Program-made: the position numbers and the translations under genes
Origin: Bacteroidota bacterium
GTDB taxonomy: Bacteria; Bacteroidota; Ignavibacteria; Ignavibacteriales; Ignavibacteriaceae
DNA: 6,077 nucleotides
Direction of reading: 5' to 3'
Assembly (NCBI GenBank): GCA_030706105.1
Contig: JAUZPC010000189.1
Span: 1-6,077, forward strand
Notes under the pieces: generated by a model
The model's database searches: none
What the model was told of the DNA's origin: nothing
What the model saw: the letters and a program-made list of their open reading frames with translations, nothing else
Shown: positions 1 through 5,959 of the stretch, piece after piece
Numbering within the stretch: the first letter of the stretch is position 1
Layout of the letters: the number at the start of each line of letters is the position of its first letter

Positions 1-608
1 AAATAAAAGTTTATTCCTCTTTCCAGCAAAAATAATTCAGTGCCGGGAGTATTATATTTATATGCCCCCATATAACCTGATGCTGCGGAAATTGCCTGAA
101 GAGATGTAATATCTGGTTTTGTATTGAACTCGGGGGTAGGGTAGTATTTCCCATTAACCCCGATAATCCTTCCGTCAGATGATACGTGGACTATAATTTG
201 TCCTTTGTATATAATAACATTCTCATACATTTGTTGGAATTTTAAATGTATTTGATTAAGATCGTCAGTAAAAGAAGAGATCAATTTAAGTTCGGAAGCC
301 GGGTTATTTAAGCCAAATAATTCTTTATTTTGGGTTAAAAATTGAATTGCATCCTCCTTAAGTGAGCTTTTCTTGGCAAAGCCGCTTTCTGTTAACTGGC
401 CCATAACAGAAGAGGGGATATTGTAATTCTCATTCCATTCTATGTTTATTTTAGAAAAAGCTTTAGACTTTAATATCTCCAATCCTTGTTTAGCATCATG
501 CTTATGGAAGGTAACCTTCAGCTCACCTTGCTTTATTCCCGTCCCGTTAAAACTAAAACCAAAAAAAAGTAAGGTAACAACTAAAACTATTTTATAATAT
601 ATTCTCAT
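1..608 (-). CDS. M4 (thermolysin-like) metalloprotease precursor, N-terminal part; runs off the window
   Basis: An open frame of 202 codons starts at ATG (complement of 606-608) and reaches the left edge without a stop, so the gene is cut by the window. Residues 1-20 form a basic start plus hydrophobic stretch typical of a Sec signal peptide. Residues about 85-141 match the FTP (fungalysin/thermolysin propeptide) pattern: AIQFL at 87, LFGL at 97, then HLKFQQMYENV from 121 and GQIIVHVSSDG from 136, followed by GVNGKYYP. Residues from about 165 (TSLQAISAA) look like the start of a PepSY region. In this family the propeptide acts as chaperone and inhibitor of a secreted zinc endopeptidase. The catalytic HExxH is not in the window, so activity cannot be judged and an M36 relative is not fully excluded. 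A GGAG ribosome site 5 nt upstream supports the start. It lies 25 nt downstream of the lipoprotein gene, suggesting co-transcription. Confidence 0.82.
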   Translation of the reverse strand, partial: MRIYYKIVLVVTLLFFGFSFNGTGIKQGELKVTFHKHDAKQGLEILKSKAFSKINIEWNENYNIPSSVMGQLTESGFAKKSSLKEDAIQFLTQNKELFGLNNPASELKLISSFTDDLNQIHLKFQQMYENVIIYKGQIIVHVSSDGRIIGVNGKYYPTPEFNTKPDITSLQAISAASGYMGAYKYNTPGTELFLLERGINFY

Positions 609-613
609 AATTG

Positions 614-617
614 CTCC
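614..617 (-). promoter_or_regulatory. Ribosome binding site of the M4 protease gene
   Basis: On the minus strand GGAG precedes the ATG at 606-608 by 5 nt (CAATT). It sits inside the 25-nt spacer after the lipoprotein stop, so the protease has its own translation signal although it is probably on a shared transcript. Confidence 0.6.
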
Positions 618-633
618 GTGTTATCTGTCTTTA

Positions 634-1086
634 TTATTTGTTGATTGTATTTGTAATGTAATTATTCAGGTTTATTATTTCCTGGGGTGTATCATCTTTA
701 GGGAATTTATAAATCCACGAAATTGAAATTTCTTTATCTTTGCCTTTCAGGACTATAAAGTTTGTTAAATTGCCTGATTGGTTATATGCAATCTTTTCAG
801 GAGTATTCTTTTCCAAATAATTATTTAATTGTGAAATTTGTTCCTGCTCAAGCTTCTTTATTGAAGTTCTTTTTGAATTATTGAAAGATGTCCCTTCCCA
901 GCTATATACTACTCCGCTTGTATCAACATATTTCCCTTGGTACATGCCTGTAAATCCGCCTCCTGAACCTATTATAATTGAATAGTCTAAAGTCCTTTTC
1001 TCTGAGTATGCTTTTTGGGAGCAGGCGCATCCTACAAGCAAGAACATACTGCATAAACAGAGAAATAGAGGTAATAACTTTCTCAT
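634..1086 (-). CDS. Small secreted lipoprotein, candidate emfourin-like inhibitor of the adjacent M4 protease
   Basis: This 150-residue protein begins with a lipoprotein signal peptide: basic MRK, a hydrophobic core, and the lipobox L17-V18-G19-C20. Cleavage and lipidation at Cys20 are expected, with Ala at +2, so nothing argues for inner-membrane retention. The mature part is about 131 residues with no transmembrane segment. It contains GSGGGFTG at 40-47, a GVVYSWEG strand at 58-65, a probable helix KLEQEQISQLNNYLEK, a strand pair around NFIVLKGKDKEISISW, and a C-terminal helix DTPQEIINLNNYI. I recall a similar order (Gly-rich GGF(A/T)G start, Leu/Glu helix, beta hairpin, C-terminal Leu-rich helix) in emfourin, the inhibitor encoded with protealysin-type M4 enzymes. 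The next gene here is an M4 protease, which fits. The match is distant and untested. Otherwise it is an uncharacterised lipoprotein. The start is supported by an AAAGGAA ribosome site. Confidence 0.85.
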   Translation of the reverse strand: MRKLLPLFLCLCSMFLLVGCACSQKAYSEKRTLDYSIIIGSGGGFTGMYQGKYVDTSGVVYSWEGTSFNNSKRTSIKKLEQEQISQLNNYLEKNTPEKIAYNQSGNLTNFIVLKGKDKEISISWIYKFPKDDTPQEIINLNNYITNTINK

Positions 1087-1090
1087 AAAG

Positions 1091-1097
1091 TTCCTTT
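1091..1097 (-). promoter_or_regulatory. Ribosome binding site of the lipoprotein gene
   Basis: On the minus strand AAAGGAA precedes the ATG at 1084-1086, with 5 nt between GGA and the start codon. It confirms the start that gives a complete lipoprotein signal peptide. Confidence 0.6.
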
Positions 1098-1208
1098 ACT
1101 ATAATTAAAGAAAAAGAATCTAATTGATTAAGGAATGAATTATTTCTAAAATCCTACAAGAAATTTATCCAAATTCAATATATGCCAAAAAAAATAAAAA
1201 AGAAATTA

Positions 1209-1227
1209 AAAATATCAAAAATATTTT
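1209..1227. repeat. AT-only inverted repeat in the divergent spacer
   Basis: AAAATAT (1209-1215), a 5-nt loop CAAAA, and ATATTTT (1221-1227) form a perfect 7-bp inverted repeat between the divergent lipoprotein and permease genes. It adjoins an A-rich run (about 1185-1204) likely to be bent DNA. It overlaps the candidate minus-strand -7 element, so it could be an operator. A terminator role is unlikely because no gene ends here. The rest of the 222-nt spacer shows nothing else recognisable except the permease ribosome site. Confidence 0.25.
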
Positions 1228-1250
1228 AAGTTGTGATTGATTGTTTCAAA
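1216..1250 (-). promoter_or_regulatory. Candidate Bacteroidota-type promoter for the lipoprotein-protease operon
   Basis: Read on the minus strand, TTTG (complement of 1247-1250) is followed after 23 nt by TATTTTTG (complement of 1216-1223), an exact match to the Bacteroidota -7 consensus TAnnTTTG. Transcription would start near 1209, giving a leader of about 120 nt. The spacing is at the long end and the region is extremely AT-rich, so chance occurrence is possible. Confidence 0.25.
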
Positions 1251-1295
1251 ATAATTTTCCATTTTGCAATTACAGTTTATCTTTATAAACAAACC

Positions 1296-1299
1296 GGAG
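1296..1299 (+). promoter_or_regulatory. Ribosome binding site that fixes the permease start at 1309
   Basis: GGAG lies 9 nt before ATG 1309. The longer frame starting at ATG 1264 has no comparable site, and its extra 15 residues (MQLQFIFINKPEIIL) lie upstream of where family members usually begin. The ribosome site itself falls within that longer frame. Confidence 0.65.
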
Positions 1300-1308
1300 A
1301 TAATACTA

Positions 1309-2820
1309 ATGAGTCAATTATTCGCAAAAAAACCTCTCAGTCAGCTTTTAGAAGAAATGAAAGGCGAAAACAGGCTGCGCCGGATTTTAGGGCCTGTAAC
1401 TTTAACCAGTTTAGGGGTCGGAGCAATTATTGGTACCGGTATTTTTGTGTTAACGGGTGTAGCTGCTGCCGATAAGGCCGGGCCGGCTATTGTGCTTTCA
1501 TTTGTAGTCTCCGGTATGGCTTGTGTTTTTGCTGCTCTTTGTTATGCTGAATTCGCCTCTATGGTTCCCGTTGCCGGATCTGCATATACTTATGCATATG
1601 CTACCTTAGGCGAATTGTTTGCCTGGATTATCGGGTGGGATTTAATTTTGGAATATGCCGTTGCCTCTGCTACGGTAGCACATGGGTGGTCTCAGTATTT
1701 TCAGGATTTTCTAAGCATATTTGGGGTACATCTGCCAAAGCCGTTTACTCTTGCCCCCATCGATTTTAATGTAAATACAGGCGCAATCTTCTCAACCGGC
1801 ACGATGGTAGATCTCCCTGCTATTATGATTGCCGGAATTATTACTGCCATTTTGGTTAAGGGAATTAGAGAGAGTGCCGGGTTTAATGCAACCATGGTTA
1901 TTCTTAAACTCATAATTGTACTATTTGTTATTGTAGTTGGTGCGTTCTTTATTAATACAGCTAACTGGACAAATAATTTTGCCCCTTTCGGTTATACCGG
2001 TGTAAGCTTTTTTGGAAAAACCATTTGGGGCTTTTCCAATCACTCTGGTGCCCCTGTAGGAATGCTGGCTGCTGCTGCAACAATATTTTTTGCATATATC
2101 GGGTTTGACTCAATCTCTACCCACGCTGAAGAAGCTAAAAATCCGCGAAAAGATGTTCCAATTGCTATTATTACAAGTCTTTTATTATGTACAGTACTTT
2201 ATATATTAGTTGCCGGCGTAATTACAGGTATGGTGCCATATAATAAAATTGATATAAATGCACCGGTCTCAAATGCGTTTGCACAGGTAAACATGCCCTG
2301 GGCACAGTTTATTATATCTTTGGGTGCGGTGGCAGGAATAACTTCAGTCTTGTTGGTCATGATGTTAAGTCAGCCAAGAATATTCCTTGCTATGGCGCGC
2401 GATGGTTTGGTTCCCGAAAGCTTTTTCGGGGCAGTGCATGATAAATTCAGAACTCCCTGGAAATCTACAATTCTCACAGGCATTTTTGTAGCTGCTTTAG
2501 GGGGACTGCTTCCTTTAAGGATTCTTGCGGAGCTTGTAAATATTGGTACTTTATTTGCGTTTGTTATTGTTTGTTGTGCAGTATTAATAATGCGCAAAAC
2601 TAATCCGGATGCTGAGCGGCCGTTTAGAGCACCCTGGGTTCCTCTTGTCCCGATCTTAGGGATACTGACTTGCTTAATGCTTATGTTTTCTCTGCCCACT
2701 GAAAACTGGTGGAGATTGATTGGATGGCTGGCTATTGGTATGTTTATTTATGTCGGGTATAGCAGAAACCACAGCAAACTAAGAGCAAAGAACAACGGAA
2801 ATAACGTTAAAGATTGTTAA
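1309..2820 (+). CDS. Amino-acid permease, APC superfamily, cationic amino acid transporter (CAT/YfnA-like) subfamily
   Basis: A 503-residue multi-pass inner-membrane protein, expected to import amino acids by proton-coupled transport; the substrate cannot be read from sequence. A soluble N-terminal segment of about 30 residues precedes TM1, which carries the broken-helix signature GVGAIIGTGIF (36-46), the substrate carboxylate-binding Gly-rich unwinding of APC carriers. YAEFA (79-83) and PVAGSAYTY (87-95) follow at TM2-TM3. The most diagnostic segment is FFAYIGFDSIS (260-270) with HAEEAKNPRKDVP after it, typical of TM6 and the following loop in CAT proteins. About 12 membrane spans can be counted and the tail from about residue 484 is hydrophilic and basic. 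Length is slightly above bacterial YfnA-type permeases. It appears monocistronic: divergent from the lipoprotein gene and followed by a strong hairpin. No frameshift or missing motif was seen. Confidence 0.92.
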   Translation: MSQLFAKKPLSQLLEEMKGENRLRRILGPVTLTSLGVGAIIGTGIFVLTGVAAADKAGPAIVLSFVVSGMACVFAALCYAEFASMVPVAGSAYTYAYATLGELFAWIIGWDLILEYAVASATVAHGWSQYFQDFLSIFGVHLPKPFTLAPIDFNVNTGAIFSTGTMVDLPAIMIAGIITAILVKGIRESAGFNATMVILKLIIVLFVIVVGAFFINTANWTNNFAPFGYTGVSFFGKTIWGFSNHSGAPVGMLAAAATIFFAYIGFDSISTHAEEAKNPRKDVPIAIITSLLLCTVLYILVAGVITGMVPYNKIDINAPVSNAFAQVNMPWAQFIISLGAVAGITSVLLVMMLSQPRIFLAMARDGLVPESFFGAVHDKFRTPWKSTILTGIFVAALGGLLPLRILAELVNIGTLFAFVIVCCAVLIMRKTNPDAERPFRAPWVPLVPILGILTCLMLMFSLPTENWWRLIGWLAIGMFIYVGYSRNHSKLRAKNNGNNVKDC

Positions 2821-2851
2821 AGAGACTGTTTAAAAAGCCGGATATCTTGTT

Positions 2852-2876
2852 CCGCCTCTCTTATTAAGGGAGGCGG
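2852..2876 (+). terminator. Strong hairpin after the permease, probable terminator
   Basis: CCGCCTCTC (2852-2860), loop TTATTAA, and GGGAGGCGG (2868-2876) form a 9-bp GC-rich stem with one T-G wobble, 31 nt after the permease stop. Only TTTA follows directly, so the U-tract is short and termination may be weak or factor-assisted. The flank TTTAGGGGTTAGT makes a dispersed intergenic repeat an alternative reading. Confidence 0.5.
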
Positions 2877-3009
2877 TTTAGGGGTTAGTATGCAAATTGC
2901 AAAGAGTATAGTGCAATATTCAGCCCTCTGCCGGAGTAGAATAAATTTCTTAGCAGAGCAAAAGTCTTATAAAACTAAAAAATGTAAATAATAACAAAGA
3001 AAATAGATA

Positions 3010-3765
3010 ATGGATAAAGATATATTAAAATTTATTACTCATCTTTCTAATGAAAGTGGTAAAATTGTAAATAGTTATTTTAGAACAGAATTAAATGTAG
3101 AATCAAAGAAAGACGATTCTCCCGTAACTATAGCGGATAAAAAAGCTGAAGAAAAGCTTCGGGAAATCATTATGAAGGAAGTTCCTGAGCATGGAATAAT
3201 TGGGGAGGAATTTGGTAAGTATAAAGAAGATGCAGAATATCAGTGGATATTAGATCCAATTGACGGGACTAAGAGCTTTATAAGCGGCTCTGTTTTGTTT
3301 GGTACACTCATCTGCCTGCTGAAAAATAATACTCCAATTTACGGGGCGATAAATCTGCCGATGCTAAATCAATTTGTTATCGGGGATAACGAAGAAACTC
3401 TTCTAAATGGTGTAAAAGTTCACGTTAAAAATTGTCCTGATATAAGCAGGGCTGTTGTTCTGACTACCGATATTAAAAATATTGAAAAGTATAGGGATAT
3501 CTCAAAATTTAATAACCTGATTAAAAAATCCTCAATCTTTAGAACTTGGGGTGACTGCTATGGCTACTACCTTGTTGCATCCGGTTATGCAGATGTAATG
3601 ATTGATCCTATTATGTCCATATGGGATACTGCTGCTGTTATTCCTGTTATAAGAGGGGCGGGAGGTTTGATTACAGATTTTAACGGCCTTGATGCTCTAA
3701 ACAGTGACTCAGTAATTGCAGGTTCACCTGTTGTCCAAAAACAAGTAGTTGAACTATTAAAATAG
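3010..3765 (+). CDS. hisN: Inositol-monophosphatase-fold phosphatase, HisN (histidinol-phosphatase) type
   Basis: This 251-residue cytosolic protein belongs to the Mg-dependent, Li-sensitive phosphatase superfamily. Metal-site motifs are complete: DSPVTIADKKAEE (36-48), GEE at 65-67, DPIDGTKSF (82-90) with the metal-binding aspartates, and WD at 205-206 in IWDTAA. WGDCYGYYLVASGYADVMIDP (starting at 180) is the segment that, from memory, separates HisN-type histidinol-phosphatases from SuhB and CysQ. The expected reaction is L-histidinol phosphate to L-histidinol, the penultimate pathway of histidine synthesis. No other his gene is nearby; the downstream neighbour is a UbiA-type phosphoribosyltransferase homologue, so a different sugar-phosphate substrate remains possible. 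The full length matches the family. The start is preceded by an A-rich leader without a clear Shine-Dalgarno sequence. Confidence 0.85.
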   Translation: MDKDILKFITHLSNESGKIVNSYFRTELNVESKKDDSPVTIADKKAEEKLREIIMKEVPEHGIIGEEFGKYKEDAEYQWILDPIDGTKSFISGSVLFGTLICLLKNNTPIYGAINLPMLNQFVIGDNEETLLNGVKVHVKNCPDISRAVVLTTDIKNIEKYRDISKFNNLIKKSSIFRTWGDCYGYYLVASGYADVMIDPIMSIWDTAAVIPVIRGAGGLITDFNGLDALNSDSVIAGSPVVQKQVVELLK

Positions 3766-3775
3766 TTGTTAAAAT

Positions 3776-3808
3776 ATTGGGATATCTCTGATTATTTAGA
3801 TATTTTTG
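3776..3808 (+). promoter_or_regulatory. Candidate Bacteroidota-type promoter upstream of the UbiA-family gene
   Basis: ATTG (3776-3779) is followed after 21 nt by TATTTTTG (3801-3808), an exact TAnnTTTG -7 element and the same 8-mer seen on the minus strand at 1216-1223. It would start transcription near 3815, about 34 nt before ATG 3849. It overlaps a weak hairpin that could instead be a terminator. Confidence 0.3.
3782..3807 (+). terminator. Weak AT-rich hairpin after the HisN-type gene
   Basis: ATATCT (3782-3787), a 10-nt loop and AGATAT (3798-3803) are followed by TTTT, 16 nt after the phosphatase stop. The 6-bp AT-rich stem is unstable, so read-through into the UbiA-family gene is likely even if it terminates partly. 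Confidence 0.25.
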
Positions 3809-3848
3809 TGTCTATATATTCACAATCTTGTAAAAAAAGCAAAAACTG

Positions 3849-4733
3849 ATGATAAAAAGTTACGTCAAACTATTAAGGGTTCCACAATGGATTAAAAACT
3901 TTTTTGTTTTTGTCCCGCTTATTTTTTCAAAGCATATATTTGATATAAACTATGTTGGTACTGCTTTGCTTGGATTTATGGCATTTTGTTTTACTTCAAG
4001 CATCGTTTATATTATTAATGATATGATGGATGTAGAAGCTGACAGAATGCATCCAGTTAAGAAAAATCGTCCGATTGCTTCAGGAAAAATATCGGTCCTA
4101 AATGCAGGCGTAACAGCAGTTGTTCTTTTAGCCCTTACCATCGGGTGGTTTATTTATTTCGGTGTAAATCAGTATTTCATTTTTTGCATCATAAGTTATT
4201 TTATAATAAATTTCTTATACTCGGTAAAGCTTAAACATATGGTATTGCTTGATATTTTTAGCATTGCTGCCGGTTTTATGTTAAGAGTATTGAGCGGAGG
4301 TCTAATTATAAATGTGTATATTTCAAGCTGGCTTATCCTTACTACCATGTTTATCTCCTTATTCCTTGCAATTATGAAGAGATATTCCGAGCTTGATGTC
4401 GTTTCAGAAACCGATACAAAATCTACAAGGAAAGTATTAGAGCAATATTCAAAAAGTTTTACCCAGCAAATGGCAGTAATTGCCGCCGCGGCTACTATTA
4501 TTTGCTATGCTCTCTATACAGTATCGGAAAGAACTATTAAGGCTTTTAATACTGAAAATCTGATTTATACAACCCCATTTGTAGTTTTTGGAATTTTCAG
4601 ATATATGTACCTTGTTTATATGGATAAAAAAGGTGAAAATACTACTGAAGTAATGATGACGGATATCCCAATGATTACAAATGTAGTTTTGTATTTTGCA
4701 ATAATCACTTTGATACTTTATAACAAGATATAA
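3849..4733 (+). CDS. UbiA-family prenyltransferase, decaprenyl-phosphate phosphoribosyltransferase-like
   Basis: A 294-residue integral membrane protein of the UbiA superfamily with about eight or nine hydrophobic helices. The first Asp-rich motif is N57-D58-M-M-D61-V-E-A-D65-R66, followed by HPVKKNRPIASG (68-79). The second is LYSVKLKHMVLLD (123-135), followed by GFMLR. The HPxKxxRP signature after the first motif and LKHxxxLD in the second are those I associate with phosphoribosyl-polyprenyl-phosphate synthases (actinobacterial Rv3806c type), which join PRPP to a polyprenyl phosphate, rather than quinone or haem prenyltransferases. Length agrees with that group. The product would be a lipid-linked ribose phosphate feeding cell-envelope glycan synthesis, but no epimerase or glycosyltransferase is visible. 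It sits 83 nt after the phosphatase gene and 2 nt before the CNNM/CorC gene. There is no clear ribosome site. The superfamily call is firm; the substrate is inferred. Confidence 0.88.
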   Translation: MIKSYVKLLRVPQWIKNFFVFVPLIFSKHIFDINYVGTALLGFMAFCFTSSIVYIINDMMDVEADRMHPVKKNRPIASGKISVLNAGVTAVVLLALTIGWFIYFGVNQYFIFCIISYFIINFLYSVKLKHMVLLDIFSIAAGFMLRVLSGGLIINVYISSWLILTTMFISLFLAIMKRYSELDVVSETDTKSTRKVLEQYSKSFTQQMAVIAAAATIICYALYTVSERTIKAFNTENLIYTTPFVVFGIFRYMYLVYMDKKGENTTEVMMTDIPMITNVVLYFAIITLILYNKI

Positions 4734-4735
4734 GA

Positions 4736-5959
4736 ATGAACAATGTATTTTTGCTGAGTGCATTAATTTTACTGTGTGCTTTTTTTGAAGGCGTTGAAAT
4801 AGCGTTTGTTACTGCCAACAAAATTAAAATAGAAATTAAAGCACGGAAAAAGAATTTTGCAGCAATAAATGCATTATATTTTATCAATAATCCGCAGATA
4901 TTTTTTTCGTCTGTATTAATTGGCAATACTGTTGTTCTAATTGCTTTTGGATCAATTTTTTCAATTTCCTTAGATCAGTTTAAACTCTCCGAGTTTGCAA
5001 TTCTTATTATTTCTACATCCATAATCTTAATTTTTGGCGAGCTGCTTCCAAAATATATTTTCCGTGAAACTGCTGACAGAATTATTCTTATTTCTTCAAT
5101 TCCATTAAGAATATTTACGCTGATACTTTATCCCGTAATAAAAATATTCTCCTCGGTTGCCAATATGTTTTCCAAAGATTCTGAACTGAAAGAGGGCAAT
5201 ATAAATCATCTTTTCAGCAAAGAAGATATTGAGCACCTTGTTAAAGAAAGCCATGAAGCCGGCGCTGTAAATAAAAGTGAAAGCAATATTATTAGCAAAG
5301 TTTTTGCTTTAGGTGACCAAAGGGTTTATGAGCCAATGCAGCCGAGAACCAATATTATTGGCGTAGAAATAAACACGACTAAAGAAGAAGTTGTTGAGTG
5401 CTTTATTGAATCGGGATACTCTAAACTTCCTGTATATGAAGAAAATCTTGATAATATTAAAGGTGTTATTTTTGCTTATGATCTTTTTACCGAACCAAAA
5501 GATATTCAAAGTATTATAAGAGATGTAATTTTTGTTCCGGAAACTAAACGCAGCATTGATATGCTAAATGAGTTTTTAGAAAAAAAAGTCTCAATAGCTA
5601 TTGTAATTGATGAGTTTGGCGGAACTGCCGGCTTGGTTACTCTGGAAGACATAATGGAAGAGCTGTTCGGCGAAATTGAAGATGAATTTGATATTGAAGA
5701 AGATATTTATAAAGAGTTGAAACCAAATACTTATTTGATAAGCGGTAAAGTTGAGATTGATTTTATAAATGAAAAATTCAAGCTGGATATCCAGACTGGA
5801 GACTATGAAACTATCAGCGGGTTTATTATTTACCGGATTGGAAGAATTCCTAAGCAGGGTGAAAAAATTAAGTTGGACCATTATAACATCTTAATTGTCC
5901 GCGCAAGTCAGATGAAAATTGAACTTGTCAAAATAGAACGTATCCAAGATGCTGAATAA
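4736..5959 (+). CDS. CNNM/CorC (HlyC) family membrane protein with CBS pair and CorC_HlyC domain
   Basis: A complete 407-residue protein in the usual three-part order. Residues 1 to about 140 are the CNNM (DUF21) membrane domain: AFFEGVEIAFVTAN (15-28), LIGNTVVLI (61-69) and FGELLPKYIF (100-109). A linker with MQPRT (201-205) leads into a CBS pair (about 200-315), ending in the conserved IDEFGGTAGLVTLEDIMEEL (291-310) and an acidic stretch. Residues about 328-405 form the C-terminal CorC_HlyC domain. The family is linked to Mg2+ efflux or homeostasis, with the CBS pair sensing Mg-ATP; some members in Bacteroidota are annotated as gliding protein GldE, which I do not claim here. The start lies 2 nt after the UbiA-family stop with no clear ribosome site, so translational coupling is likely. 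In the first membrane motif residue 18 is Glu where Ser is frequent in homologues (FFSG). Confidence 0.9.
   Translation: MNNVFLLSALILLCAFFEGVEIAFVTANKIKIEIKARKKNFAAINALYFINNPQIFFSSVLIGNTVVLIAFGSIFSISLDQFKLSEFAILIISTSIILIFGELLPKYIFRETADRIILISSIPLRIFTLILYPVIKIFSSVANMFSKDSELKEGNINHLFSKEDIEHLVKESHEAGAVNKSESNIISKVFALGDQRVYEPMQPRTNIIGVEINTTKEEVVECFIESGYSKLPVYEENLDNIKGVIFAYDLFTEPKDIQSIIRDVIFVPETKRSIDMLNEFLEKKVSIAIVIDEFGGTAGLVTLEDIMEELFGEIEDEFDIEEDIYKELKPNTYLISGKVEIDFINEKFKLDIQTGDYETISGFIIYRIGRIPKQGEKIKLDHYNILIVRASQMKIELVKIERIQDAE

Noticed and set aside
1264..1289. TTGCAA ... TATAAA as a sigma-70 promoter for the permease
   Set aside because: The spacer is only 14 nt and the predicted start would leave almost no leader.
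1264..1308. N-terminal extension of the permease from ATG 1264
   Set aside because: The extra 15 residues have no ribosome site upstream, are not typical of the family, and contain the GGAG that serves ATG 1309.
1233..1475. 80-residue plus-strand frame overlapping the permease start
   Set aside because: Out of frame with the permease, low-complexity Arg/Cys-rich end, no recognisable domain; a shadow of the real gene.
2370..2699. 109-residue minus-strand frame inside the permease
   Set aside because: Antisense to a well-conserved permease region, with no ribosome site or recognisable motif.
2896..2958. Two small inverted repeats (ATTGCA/TGCAAT and CTCTGC/GCAGAG) before the HisN-type gene
   Set aside because: Only 6-bp stems with 10- and 21-nt loops; no riboswitch or attenuator architecture can be supported.
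4449..4763. Minus-strand frame of 104 residues across the UbiA/CorC junction
   Set aside because: Antisense to two conserved genes with composition typical of reverse-strand noise.
5591..5881. Minus-strand frame of 96 residues inside the CNNM/CorC gene
   Set aside because: Lies opposite the CBS and CorC_HlyC domains and has no features of its own.
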